A DNA stretch of 64,000 nucleotides from Sipunculus nudus (taxonomy: Eukaryota > Annelida > Sipuncula > Golfingiida > Sipunculidae): NCBI GenBank assembly GCA_026874595.1, contig CM049318.1:40652456-40716455 (forward strand), in the 5' to 3' direction. Shown piece after piece: positions 48,416 through 61,165 of this stretch (the first letter of the stretch is position 1; each line of letters opens with the position of its first letter). A program made the position numbers and the translations under genes. Below the pieces are notes generated by a model. That model saw only the letters and a list, made by a program, of their open reading frames with translations. It searched no databases and was not told the DNA's origin.

Positions 48416-48450
48416 GTTGTTGTTGTTGTTGTTGTTGTTGTTTTGTTGTT
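48270..48450. repeat. Microsatellite cluster (AATGAT)n, (AAT/ATT)n, (GTT)n
   Basis: An imperfect AATGATAAT tract (48273-48322) is followed by an ATAATA/ATTATT inverted tract (48355-48414) and a GTT run (48415-48445). Confidence 0.97.
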
Positions 48451-49279
48451 GTCATCTACTTTTTGTTGTTTTTCATTGGGTAAACTGAAACTGTTATTCT
48501 AATAATAACCACATAATAAATATAAGTGATAATTATACATGAATGATTAAGAGAGAAATACTCCAAACGTGTTCTTATAAGTATATATGTTTTCACTTTT
48601 TTCTGGTTGTTTTGGTTTCCCCACACAATAATATCTTTAGACGTTTTCCATGAATTTCGAAGAAATTTTGTGGAGAAGTGGGCCATGTGCCGATCGTACC
48701 GTTCCCACGTTTACTCGACCTTTCCCTTGACTTACAGCTTTCTTTCTTATGATTCAGGGATCCGATTGACATATATATATAATTATATAGGATGGACAGG
48801 AATCCAGTCAAATTCACCTTTTACTGTGCACGTTATTTTTGTTGAAAGATTCTCCGTGAATTCTGGCGAAGTATAGTGGTAATGTGGGTAATGCATCAAG
48901 GAACAATTAAGTTTACCATTCAGCTTTCTTTTAGGTGAGGGTCGGTTATAATGCGATCCTGTCGTTTACCCTCCCGACATGTTTTTTTTTTATTCAGAAG
49001 CAATAACGAAAAAAAATTAATGTGCTTTAGGTCAGACCTTTAAATTGCGGGTTTATAAACACACGTGTAAATTTTAAACACCTGATACTTGGTGAGAAAT
49101 ATCGCTCAGCAGAAAGTTTGATCGGATAAAATACTGTTTTCTGAAATGCACAAAAGAATGATTTCGTCCTGGCTGGCTAAATGAAATGTGATCGCTTGTG
49201 ACAGATGTTCCGTCGCTATTTTGTCAGCCTTAAAGGTATACATAAACATTTGCAATATAATTAATATGCTTCATCCTCA
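48451..49279. other. Upstream of MED1, no recognised gene
   Basis: An 89-codon plus ORF and two overlapping minus ORFs around 48456-48876 have no recognisable similarity. No promoter evidence. Confidence 0.7.
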
Positions 49280-49500
49280 GCTATAATAGTTCGATGTGAC
49301 TGTATATACAACTATTCCCAGCAAAATCTTCACGCTATCACGCTCACCAAGTCACAAGTTATATACATTCTTATGCATGGTTCTGTGTGTGAGTAAACAC
49401 ACACATGTTTGTTTACCATAACAAGAATGCATGATTGGAGGTCCGATCCTGCGCATGTGCGACAAAGTCCAAACAAGCTGAAGTAATATGAAAGAAGAAA
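49280..49500 (-). repeat. Diverged inverted copy of the 60.7/62.1-kb repeat
   Basis: Read on the minus strand it contains GATCGGACCTCC, CTTGTTATGGTAAACAAACA and TTTTGCTGGGAA in the same order as 60703-61165 and 62051-62425. Identity is clearly lower. Confidence 0.65.
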
Positions 49501-49624
49501 CACTGATTTTAAAGGTAGGATGTTTGAAAATTCTTGATTTGTAAGGTCACGCGGTACGGCTACCAGCGTACGTGCACGCGTGCTTTTTTATGTTTTGAAC
49601 CAATGAACGCGTCCAATACAAGAG

Positions 49625-49975
49625 TTTTTTTTTAAAAAAAAAAGAAATAAGGTTTGGTTCTCAGGCAATTTTTTTCAGAAATCAATGCGGGCGGGCGGGT
49701 TTTTTTTTTAATTTTATTTAATTTTTTTGTATGTTTCGACAAAAATGTCAAATGATAAGGGAAAAGCATGATAATGACAGGTTTATTTTGCTAAACAAGT
49801 AACAAAGGAAATTTGATCATAATTGTATGATTTTTTCATCTTGGAAGAAATGTCAAAGCGGCTGGAGCTCAAAACGGTAAGTTTTTATTGAAAATCAAAA
49901 TAAAAATTTTCGATGCGGGGGGTTTAAAATTGACACGGGCGGTGCCTGAGAACCATGGCTTTTATTTTTTTGCCT
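49625..49975. mobile_element. MITE-like inverted-repeat element
   Basis: GGTTTGGTTCTCAGGCA near 49651 and its inverse TGCCTGAGAACCATGGC near 49945 bracket about 300 bp, with A/T-rich outer arms. The interior holds GCGGGCGGGCGGG and poly-T but no ORF. Structure only; no family assigned. Confidence 0.6.
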
Positions 49976-50289
49976 AAACAAACGGTTTTAGAACGAAAAA
50001 TTGGCAGATACCATAATGTTTTAAAGTGAAAACGCTATAGTTCATGTTCTATGGGAGGATGACATTTCAAGGAAATATAACTTTTCCACACTGATGTTTA
50101 CACTGAAAAAATAAACTAATCATCCTGATGAATTAGTACAATACTCAGACTGGTGATGCTCTCAGATGATACTCTCAGGGAGTAGTTTTACAGGGAAAAC
50201 TTACCTTGAGCAGTTTCCGACTTAAAAAGTCATCAATGTGAGCAGTTTGCAACAAATAAGATAATTTAATACATATTGCCAGTGGCATT

Positions 50290-51391
50290 AATTGTATCCG
50301 CCAAAACAGAGTTTTGCGGATACTATGTTTTCAGCCCACCGCCGCCGCCGCGTAGGTGTCCGGAGAACTCCTCCGTAACCGCTGGGTGAAATTTTACGAA
50401 ACCCGGGATTATGTTCGGGTCACATGTGAACTGCTGCGCCCCGATTTTGTTTTGACCTCTGACCTTTCCTCTGCGTCCATCTGTGCATCTGTTTCCACAC
50501 ATAAACCCACAAATCTCGGGAACCGTTTGACCGATCAGGAAAACAAAATGTACAAATGTAGCCCATGGATAGCTTTATAACATACACAAAAAATGGTGGC
50601 GCCACCTGCAACCATGTTTGCACAGTGTCCATCTGTTCATCTGCCTTGGGTTAAAATCACTCATATCTCTGCAGTGGTTTGACTAATTCACCTGAAATTC
50701 GGCATGCGTATACATCCTGGATAGCTTTCTTGATTTTATGACAGGTGGCGCCACCTACATTTACGTTCAAGCTGCAGACATCCATGCTTATATCTCCGGA
50801 CTGGTTTGACGTATCTTCCTGAAAATTTGCATGTGGATAGATCGCACATAGCTCTTTATCATACGCCAAACTGGTGGCGCCACCTGCAACCATTTTTGCA
50901 CAGCGTCCGTCTGTTTGTCCGCTTTTGGATAAAATCACTCATATCTCGGCGATAGTTTGACATATCTGCCTAAAAATTTGCAGGTTTATACATCCTGGAC
51001 AGCTTTCTTGATTTTCATGACAGGTGGCGCCACCTACATTCTAGTTTACGCTGCAGACATCCAAGCTCATATCTCGGGAACCGTTTGACCGATTTGGCCA
51101 AAATTTTGCATGTGTATAGATCTCACATAACTCTTGATCATTCACAAAACTGGAGGGACCACCTGCAACCATTTTTGCACAGCATCCGTCTGTTTGTCTG
51201 CCGGGGGCTAAAATCACTCATATCTCAGTAGTGGTTTGACTTATCTGCCTAAAATTATGCATGTTTATACATCTTGGATAGCTTTCTCGATTTTTTGGCA
51301 GGTGGCGCCACCTACATACACATTTCGGCTGCAGACATCCATGCTAATATGCAACATACCTCACTCTATTTCCCCATTGCCACTCAATCTG
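50290..51391 (-). mobile_element. Family 1 element, copy 4, inverted, 5'-truncated
   Basis: Read on the minus strand it has the 145-bp half-modules with seven GGTGGCGCCACC-type palindromes (exact at 50597, 50744, 50874, 51024, 51299). It ends in TGACCTCTGACCT (50453-50465), GTTCTCCGGACACC, (GGC)n and the terminal hairpin GTATCCGC-AAAAC / GTTTTGCGGATAC (50294-50323). The outer 60 bp at its 5' end are missing. The longest ORF (93 codons) merely spans two half-modules. Confidence 0.85.
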
Positions 51392-52395
51392 TAAACGGGG
51401 GCTCCTGGAGTCCGATCAGACTCAGGAATTACTGGACATAGAAGACAAAAACCTGCCGTGGCTCAGGTATCAGTGACTGACCATTACCGACCTCCTCAAT
51501 TAAACTAGCCAGCTGTGTAAACACTCCGCAGCCAACTACCAACTAACTCCTACATTACACCATGATTAAGAAATACTTAAATAAAGAATTCTGCTTTACG
51601 TATCCGTTCAAAATATGACACAGATGCTCTCCCCTTGGGATGCTGCAAAATTTATACTTGACTCCAAAAATTTTTACCTAGTGTCCCAGACTCTTATTTT
51701 TTTCTTCTTATTGCAAGCCTTGTTGTTCATAATCTGTTTATTCCTGGCTGTATATAAATCCACCAGATGTCTCTGCAGCAGGGGTATGTCGACGGTGTGA
51801 CTACTGTTCATTGCACTTGCAGCTGAAATGACACAACATTAACTGTTTAGTGAAACATTTTATACGGAAGAGCTATTCGGATTCGAATATTATAAATTTG
51901 TCATTTTCAATTAACGCAGAAAGCAATTCAAATTTATGGGAAGGTAAAGCAAATTAAACTCTTTGAAACTAAACCCAAGCTTCAGAATCCATTAATAAAT
52001 ATTATACATGAATTATATTATATCATATCATATCATATTATATTATATTATATCATATTTCGATCCATATATGTATTAGCGTATTATGTTAGCGTTCGTT
52101 GCCATCAAATCTGTCAAACGGTTAACCGAATGGTAACCTCCTCTTTATCATGTTTATAAACGTCCATCTTATATACCTTGGTTTAGAAACTCCCCCATAA
52201 CATAATGGTACGTTCTCTGTTGAAAGTAAAACAATTTGGTGTAGTACTTTGGATGTGGGACTGACGTAACTTTGTTATGTAAGCGGTATATCAGTATCAT
52301 TTTCTACTATCCATTTAGTATCCGTTTCTACCTGTAAAATTCGCCGTGATTTCATGACTCATTATATAGCAACCCAAAGTAAGCTGATACAGATA
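51392..52395. other. Between repeats, no recognised gene
   Basis: Unique-looking DNA with a short TATCATATCATATTATATTA microsatellite near 52018-52055. A 61-codon ORF (51615-51800) has a hydrophobic stretch but no recognisable similarity. Confidence 0.7.
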
Positions 52396-55300
52396 ACGTA
52401 TAATTGTGCATGGGCGCTCTATCATTGGAATGTAACAAGGGAGGAAAATGGTTTCCATTATTATTATTTAATATACTCATTAAGTAATCGGCATATCGTG
52501 TGTTTGACGTCGTGTTTCAATTATGAAATTATAATGCACCTTTACTTTGTCATGTAGCAGCTATATAATTATAATGCAATTTTCCTTTGTCATCTTCCAA
52601 TTATGAAATTGTAATGCACCTTTACTTTGTCATTTACAATTATGAAATTATAATGCACCTTCCCTTTGTCATGCTAAAGTTATGAAATTATATTACACCT
52701 TTCCTCTGTCATCTTACAATTATGAAATTATAATGCACCTTTACTTTGTTATCTTACAATTATGAAATTATAATGCGCCTTTACTTTGGCATCTTACAGT
52801 TATGAAATTATAATGCGCCTTTCCTTTTCATCTTACAATTATGAAATTATAATTGTGCATGGGCGCTCTATCATTGGAATGTAACAAGGGAGGAAAATGG
52901 TTTCCATTGTTATTATTTATATATCTACTCATTAAGTAATCGGCATATCGTGTGTTTGACGTCGTGTTTCAATTATGAAATTATAATGCACCTTTAGTTT
53001 GTCATGTAGCAGCTATATAATTATAATGCAATTTTCCTTTGTCATGATACAATTATAAAATTATAATGCGCCTTTCCTTTGTCATGTTACAATTATGAAA
53101 TTATATTGCACCTTTACTTTGTCATCTTACAGTTATGAAATTACAATGCATGCACCTTTACTTTTTCATCATACAATTATGAAATTATATTGCACCTTTA
53201 CTTTGTCATGTTACAATTATGAAATTATATTGCACCTTTCCTTTGTCATCTTAGAATGATGAAATTGTAATGCACCTTTACTTTGTCAACTTACAGTTAT
53301 GAAATTACAATGCATGCACCTTTACTTTTTCATCATACAATTATGAAATTATATTGCACCTTTACTTTGTCATGTTACAATTATGAAATTATATTGCACC
53401 TTTCCTTTGTCATCTTAGAATGATGAAATTGTAATGCACCTTCACTTTGTCAACTTACAGTTATGAAATTACAATGCATGCACCTTTACTTTTTCATCAT
53501 ACAATTATGAAATTATATTGCACCTTTACTTTTCATCTTACAATTATGAAATTATAATTGTGCATGGGCGCTCTATCATTGGAATGTAACAAGGGAGGAA
53601 AATGGTTTCCATTGTTATTATTTATATATCTACTCATTAAGTAATCGGCATATCGTGTGTTTGACGTCGTGTTTCAATTATGAAATTATAATGCACCTTT
53701 AGTTTGTCATGTAGCAGCTATATAATTATAATGCAATTTTCCTTTGTCATGATACAATTATAAAATTATAATGCGCCTTTCCTTTGTCATGTTACAATTA
53801 TGAAATTATATTGCACCTTTACTTTGTCATCTTACAGTTATGAAATTACAATGCATGCACCTTTACTTTTTCATCATACAATTATGAAATTATATTGCAC
53901 CTTTACTTTGTCATGTTACAATTATGAAATTATATTGCACCTTTCCTTTGTCATCCTAGAATGATGAAATTGTAATGCACCTTCACTTTGTCAACTTACA
54001 GTTATGAAATTACAATGCATGCACCTTTACTTTTTCATCATACAATTATGAAATTATATTGCACCTTTACTTTGTCATGTTACAATTATGAAATTATATT
54101 GCACCTTTACTTTGTCATCTTACAATGATGAAATTGTATTGCACCTTTACTTTGTCATCATACAATTATGAAATTATATTGCACCTTTACTTTGTCATGT
54201 TACATTTATGAAATTATATTGCACCTTTCCTTTGTCATCTTCCAATGATGTAATTGTAACGCACCTTTACTTTGTCATCTTACAATAATGAAATTATAAT
54301 GCGCCTTTACTTTGGCATCTTACAGTTATGAAATTATAATGTGCCTTTCCTTTTCATCTAGCAATTATGAAAATATATTGCACCTTTACTTTGTCATGTT
54401 ACATTTATGAAATTATATTACACATTTCCTTTGTCATCTTAAAATTATGAAATTATAATGCACCTATACTTTGTCATCTTACAATGATGACATTGTAATG
54501 CACCTTTACTTTGTCATCTTACAGTTATGAAATTATAATGCACCTTTCCTTTGTCATCTTACAATTATGAAATTATAATGCACCTTTCCTTTGTCATCTT
54601 ACAATTATAAAATTATAATGCGCCTTTACTTTGTCATCTTACAATTATGAAATTATAATGCGCCTTTACTTTGGCATTTTACAGTTATGAAATTATAATA
54701 GACCTTTCCTTTTCATCTTACAATTATGAAATTATAATGCACATTTCCTTTGTCATCTTACAATTATGAAATTATATTGCACCTTTCCTTTGTCATCTTA
54801 GAATGATGAAATTGTAATGCACCTTTACTTTGTCATCTTACAGTTATGAAATTACAATGCATGCACCTTTACTTTTTCATCATACAATTATGAAATTATA
54901 ATGCGCCTTTACTTTGTCATGTTACATTTATGAAATTATATTGCACCTTTCCTTTGTCATCTTACAATGATGTAATTGTAACGCACCTTTACTTTGTCAA
55001 CTTACAGTTATGAAATTATAATGCACCTTTACTTTGTCATCTTACAATTATGAAATTATAATGCGCCTTTACTTTGGCATCTTACAGTTATGAAATTATA
55101 ATGCGCCTTTCCTTTTCATCTTGCAATTATGAAATTATAATGCACATTTCCTTTGTCATCTTACAATTATGAAATTATATTGCACCTTTCCTTTGTCATC
55201 TTAGAATGATGAAATTGTAATGCACCTTTACTTTGTCATCTTACAGTTATGGAATTACAATGCATGCACCTTTACTTTTTCATCATACAATTATGAAATT

Positions 55301-57605
55301 ATATTGCACCTTTACTTTGTCATCTTAGAATGATGAAATTATAATGCGCCTTTACTTTGTCATCTTACAGTTATGAAATTACAATGCATGCACCTTTACT
55401 TTTTCATCATACAATTATGAAATTATATTGCACCTTTACTTTGTCATGTTACATTTATGAAATTATATTGCACCTTTCCTTTGTCATCTTACAATGATGT
55501 AATTGTAACGCACCTTTACTTTGTCAACTTACAGTTATGAAATTATAATGCACCTTTACTTTGTCATCTTACAATTATGAAATTATAATGCGCCTTTTCT
55601 TTGGCATTTTACAGTTATGAAATTATAATCCACCTTTCCTTTTCATCTTACAATCATGAAATTATAATGCACATTTCCTTTGTCATGTTACAATTATGAA
55701 ATTATATTGCACCTTTCCTTTGTCATCTTAGAATGATGAAATTGTAATGCACCTTTACTTTGTCATCTTACAGTTATGAAATTACAATGCATGCACCTTT
55801 ACTTTTTCATCATACAATTATGAAATTATATTGCACCTTTACTTTGTCATGTTACATTTATGAAATTATATTGCACCTTTCCTTTGTCATCTTACAATGA
55901 TGTAATTGTAACGCACCTTTACTTTGTCAACTTACAGTTATGAAATTATAATGCACATTTCCTTTGTCATCTTACAATTATGAAATTATAATGCACATTT
56001 CCTTTGTCATCTTACAATTATGAAATTATATTGCACCTTTCCTTTGTCATCTTAGAATGATGAAATTGTAATGCACCTTTACTTTGTCATCTTACAGTTA
56101 TGAAATTACAATGCATGGACCTTTACTTTTTCATCATACAATTATGAAATTATATTGCACCTTTACTTTGTCATGTTACATTTATGAAATTATATTGCAC
56201 CTTTCCTTTGTCATCTTACAATGATGTAATTGTAACGCACCTTTACTTTGTCAACTTACAGTTATGAAATTATAATGCACCTTTACTTTGTCATCTTACA
56301 ATTATGAAATTATAATGCGCCTTTACTTTGTCATCTTACAGTTATGAAATTACAATGCATGCACCTTTACTTTTTCATCATACAATTATGAAATTATATT
56401 GCACCTTTACTTTGTCATGTTACATTTATGAAATTATATTGCACCTTTCCTTTGTCATCTTACAATGATGTAATTGTAACGCACCTTTACTTTGTCAACT
56501 TACAGTTATGAAATTATAATGCACCTTTACTTTGTCATCTTACAATTATGAAATTATAATGCACCTTTACTTTGTCAACTTACAGTTATGAATTACAATG
56601 CATGCACCTTTACTTTTTCATCATACAATTATGAAATTATATTGCACCTTTACTTTGTCATGTTACATTTATGAAATTATATTGCACCTTTCCTTTGTCA
56701 TCTTACAATGATGTAATTGTAACGCACCTTTACTTTGTCAACTTACAGTTATGAAATTATAATGCACCTTTACTTTGTCATCTTACAATTATGAAATTAT
56801 AATGCGCCTTTACTTTGGCATTTTACAGTTATGAAATTATAATCCACCTTTCCTTTTCATCTTACAATTATGAAATTATAATGCACATTTCCTTTGTCAT
56901 CTTACAATTATGAAATTATATTGCACCTTTCCTTTGTCATCTTAGAATGATGAAATTGTAATGCACCTTTACTTTGTCATCTTACAGTTATGAAATTACA
57001 ATGCATGCACCTTTACTTTTTCATCATACAATTAAGAAATTATATTGCACCTTTACTTTGTCATGTTACATTTATGAAATTATATTGCACCTTTACTTTG
57101 GCATCTTACAGTTATGAAATTATAATGCACCTTTCCTTTTCATCTTGCAATTATGAAATTATATTGCACCTTTACTTTGTCATGTTACATTTATGAAATT
57201 ATAATGCACCTTTTCTTTGTCATCTTACAATTATGAAATTAAAATGCACCTTTACTTTGTCATCTTACAATGATGAAATTGTAATGCACCTTTACTTTGT
57301 CATCTTACAGTTATGAAACTATAATTCACCTTTCCTTTGTCATCTTACAATTATGAAATTATAATGCACCTTTCCTTTGTCATCTTACAGTTATAAAATT
57401 ATAATGCGCCTTTACTTTGTCATCTTACAATTATGAAATTGTAGTGCACCTTTACTTTGTCATTTACAATTATGAAATTATAATGCACCTTTCCTTTGTC
57501 ATGCTAAAGTTATGAAATTATAATGAACCTTTCCTTTGTCATCTAACAATTATGAAATTATAATGCACCTTTACTTTGTCATCTTACAATTATGAAATTA
57601 TTTTT
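52396..57605. repeat. 40-bp satellite array with higher-order blocks
   Basis: About 5.1 kb of a 40-bp monomer (CAATTATGAAATTATAATGC followed by ACCTTTACTTTGTCATCTTA) with variants, some 120-130 copies. A non-monomer block starting TATAATTGTGCATGGGCGCT recurs at about 52400, 52848 and 53552. Between blocks a 164-bp unit (four monomers plus a 4-bp ATGC insert) repeats, for example TGCATGCACC at 53147, 53311 and 53475. ORFs inside are repeat artefacts. Array edges are at about 52500 and 57605. Confidence 0.95.
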
Positions 57606-57769
57606 TTAGTAATTTAGATAGAAGCTCAATGAATCTGTTTGGCTCGTAGTTTAGTACTAATTTCATAACAGATATTAAATACAGAGTGACACTACAGAAA
57701 AATTGAATGCAATATGGTAGTAATGAATCAAATTTATTACTAAATGAAAACATACCTTTTGACGAAATT

Positions 57770-58050
57770 TAAAGGGTAATAAAACGTCTCATTGATAATA
57801 AAGCTCCTGGGTTGGGCGGTGTACCAAATGAAGCTTTCAAAAGAAAGCATGCAGTTTATAAAATATTTACATAAAATATTTGATTTTTGTTATAGTAAAG
57901 GTTTTCTGCCTTCGGTTTGGACAAAAGCTATTATTGCCCCGGTACTTAAAGCTGATAAAGATCCTTATAATGCCCCACTGAGTTACACAGGGATATCATA
58001 TATAGTCTCCTGTCTTGTATTAAAGTTTACAGTGGCGTCAATTTTTCTTC
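57770..58050 (+). pseudogene. LINE reverse transcriptase fragment, N-terminal part
   Basis: Reads IKRLIDNKAPG-GGVPNEAFK, then after a frameshift FLPSVWTKAIIAPVLKADKD and SYTGIS. This matches LINE reverse transcriptase blocks (KAPG-DGIPNE; W--AII-PI-K; NYRGIS). Frame breaks make it non-functional. Confidence 0.85.
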
Positions 58051-58084
58051 CAGGGTTGGGGGGATGACTTAGTATTTTTATTTA

Positions 58085-58143
58085 TACACACACACACACA
58101 CACATATACCCTTTTTTCAGCGTCTCCGAGTGACATATTCAAC

Positions 58144-58176
<33 letters not shown>

Positions 58177-58865
58177 TCATACAATTGTTCTTTCTAGGCT
58201 GTTTGCAATGCACTGATGGCAAAGTGCTCTATGGTATAACCAGAGCGTATCAATATATATATATCTTGTGTAAGGGATCGAACGATTGTAAGCATCCTGT
58301 TGACTGATTAGTTTCGTACCGTTGTCCGGTACGAAACTAATTAGTCAACACGATGCTTACAATCGTTTGATTCTTTACACATTATATATATTCATATTCA
58401 TAGTCATATATATAATATATATGATTATATATATAATTGTAATTCAAAGCAAGGTTTAGATATAACATTTTAACTTTAATTCAATTTATTAATATATTTC
58501 AATTGCAATATTATAATATTATTCTCTGAAAAGTGTGTGTGTGGGGGGAATGATTACATTGGCCATCCCCCATTGCCAAAAAGTGGGGGTATATATACGA
58601 AACTAATTAGTCAACACGATGCTTACAATCGTTTGATTCCTTACACATTATATATATTCATATTCATAGTCATAATATATAATATATATGATTATATATA
58701 TAATTGTAATTCAAAGCAAGGTTTAGATATAACATTTTAACTTTAATTCAATTTATTAATATATTTCAATTGCAATATTATAATATTATTCTCTGAAAAG
58801 TGGGAGAGGGATGATTACATTGGCCATCCCCCATTGCCAAAAAGTGGGGGTATATATACCCCCAT
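58085..58865. repeat. AT-rich insertion: palindrome plus 264-bp tandem duplication
   Basis: Interrupts the LINE. It holds a (CA)n and (AT)n stretch, a 115-bp near-perfect inverted repeat (58267-58381, 5-bp loop TTGTC) and a direct duplication: 58330-58592 recurs at 58596-58860, including CAACACGATGCTTACAATCG and GGCCATCCCCCATTGCC. Confidence 0.88.
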
Positions 58866-59149
58866 GCACCCCCCCCCCCATATATTGACGCCCTTGAAAG
58901 TTAATATATCAGTCCTTTAGAGAAGACTTGTGAAATATTGTGATATGTTAAATATATAATTACAGATGAACAAAATGGATTTAGGAAAATCGTTCTTGTT
59001 GTGAGCATGTTTTTTTCTTCAACATATATTTTAAGAAATAATCTTGCACAACGAAAAGATGTATATATTTATTGCACTAGTCTCTTATTCTATCGTCTTC
59101 TGGAATGTAATATACACGGCTAATTTGTAATGCCATAAAATCTCTATAT

Positions 59150-59470
59150 AAGCATACTCAGGCACTTGTTAAAATTAATGAATCTCTTAATACTGTTTGG
59201 TTCTATATGTGCCTATAGTGGTGTCAGGCAAGGAGATACTTCAGCTCCCACACTTTTCAATATTTTTATAAATGACTTGGTGGAAAATCTGAAAATGTTA
59301 GACGTTGGAGTAAGAATTAATGGCCAAACCGCGGATGTATATATTTTTGTATATATGCAGACGATATTTCTTTAATCGTAGAATGTGAAGCTGAGTTGCA
59401 GGCATCATTGAATGATCTTGAAAGTTGGTGCAGGTTTTGGCTCTTGAAAATATATATGTAAACATTAACA
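59150..59470 (+). pseudogene. LINE reverse transcriptase fragment, catalytic core
   Basis: Contains GVRQGDTSAPTLFNIFINDL and, in another frame, YADD at 59354-59365 followed by LIVECEAELQASLNDLE-WC. These are palm motifs of LINE reverse transcriptase with the catalytic Asp pair. The frame is broken between them near an AT-rich insertion (TATATATTTTTGTATATATG). Confidence 0.9.
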
Positions 59471-59719
59471 AAACTAATGTGATGCAAATCAGGAATAGAG
59501 GAAAAACGTGTACATAATTTAAGTTTATGTATGATAGTCAGCTACTAGATAAAGTATATGAATATAAATACATGTATTTGGGATTTTGGTCGAATGAATT
59601 CTTGAATTTTGATTATAATGCAATGAAACTGTGTGATACTGGTTCGATGGCTCTTGGGTCAATAATATATACTAAGTTATTCAACGCTCTGTTATAACCC
59701 AGTAATTGAATATGCATCT

Positions 59720-59766
<47 letters not shown>

Positions 59767-60100
59767 GGATATATGTCATGTGACAGTCATGTGACAAAAA
59801 ACAACAGAGAGCAATGCGTGATTTTTTAGGTGTACACAAATTTTGTCCTGTACCATGCAGCTCTTTATGGAGATATGGGATGGTTTGATTCTAGAACCGG
59901 TCGCTTTATAAATTTGTTAAAATATTGGAATAAGTTACTTAATATGTCAGGTGGCAGACTAACCAAGAAAATTATTAATAATGATTATGACAAATGTATT
60001 GATGGTTTAAAGAACTCGAATTCTGAAATTGAGAGCATTTTAACTGATGTTAATAAGTTGAATTTGTTTGCTGTACGAGAGATAAATGTCAAATAGAAGA
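59471..60100 (+). pseudogene. LINE ORF2 C-terminal region, decayed
   Basis: Includes KTNVMQIRNRGK, YEYKYMYLGFW, then after an (AT)n interruption at 59720-59764, ALYGDMGW-DSRTGRFINLLKYW and NMSGGRLTKKI. The order matches the region after the polymerase core in LINEs. Several stops and shifts separate the parts. It is probably the same element as 57770-59470. Confidence 0.8.
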
Positions 60101-60507
60101 AGCAGAACAAGCACTTTTTGAAGACTACCATAGATTGTGCATGGATTGTAAAGTATTGTACGAAAACATACAGGTATAACATGCCCTTATTTTGCTTCTA
60201 TAGATGACTCGAGTATAAGTTTTTTTATATCTTATAACACATGAATGTAAATTATAATATCTCGGTATATATTAGGCATATGGACAATCCGTTCGCAGAT
60301 TATGTATAACCTATAGTGTTCTGTGTCTGTATGTTGACATATAAGCCCTTGAGGGCTGGATACCAATTATCTATAGATATATCTGTGTTATTGTATTCTG
60401 GTATTATATGTACATGTCACAATAATAAAACAAACCTATTCAAGCTAATTAATACTAAGTATAACACATAAAGATATGGAGGAGTCAAATTTTGTCACAC
60501 ATGCAAA

Positions 60508-60510
<3 letters not shown>

Positions 60511-60565
<55 letters not shown>

Positions 60566-60600
60566 CATGCATGTATGTATGTATGTATGCATGTATATTT
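60511..60600. repeat. (AT)n followed by (GTAT/GCAT)n
   Basis: A pure AT run (about 60511-60556) passes into a GTATGTATGCATGCATGTAT-type tract. ORFs on both strands here are low-complexity artefacts. Confidence 0.97.
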
Positions 60601-60702
60601 ATGTAAATACGTTCTTCTTTTTGACAGCTGCACCTGTAAACAACAGCTTGGTGACGGTGGAAAGAAGTTATTAAAGTATATATTGATAATAAAAAAAATG
60701 AA

Positions 60703-61165
60703 AGTAAAAGGGGCCCAATCACCTGTAAAGCATGTTGAATTGACACTAAAAATAACTTCTTCCATTAAAGTGAATTTGTACATGCCATAATATTGCCCTG
60801 AACCTGTTTGCTTACTCCTGTAAACGAGGTAAAAAATAGTGGACCGGGCGCGATCACAGGTGTCAACATAAACACAGCGCGTGCATCGTCCGGGCTACAA
60901 TGTGTCCATCAAGAAAATCCTTGACAGACTTGGCCCAAAAAATGCAATACATGTTCCCGCTGGCTGAAACATTGCGTTTTGCAGGTCACAATCGGACCTC
61001 CGGTCCGCGGCCTTGTTATGGTAACGAGACACACGTGGACTGTGTTTACCAACATGCAGAACAATAACAAGCTAGCTGTTAAACAGCCGTAAACGAGGTA
61101 TTGAGGCTGTGTGCTTGAATGGTTTTGCTGGGAAACTTTTGTATAAAGCATAACTGAACTGAGAG
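60703..61165 (+). repeat. Dispersed repeat shared with 62051-62425
   Basis: Starts AAAAGGGGCCCAATCACC and runs through TTTGCTTACTCCTGTAAACG, CCGGGCGCGATCACA, GGCCTTGTTATGG, TGTGTTTACCAACA and GCTGGGAAACTTTTGT to AACTGAACTGA. The same order is found at 62051-62425. Non-coding in both. Confidence 0.9.

Noticed and set aside
52354-57605. Satellite array as a CRISPR array or as a coding repeat protein
   Set aside because: Monomers are directly abutting without unique spacers, in animal DNA, and 40 bp is not a multiple of three, so no frame persists.
60445-60790. ORFs of about 80-112 codons over the (AT)n/(GTAT)n tract
   Set aside because: The sequence is dominated by Ile-Tyr or His-Thr low-complexity runs encoded by the microsatellite on both strands.
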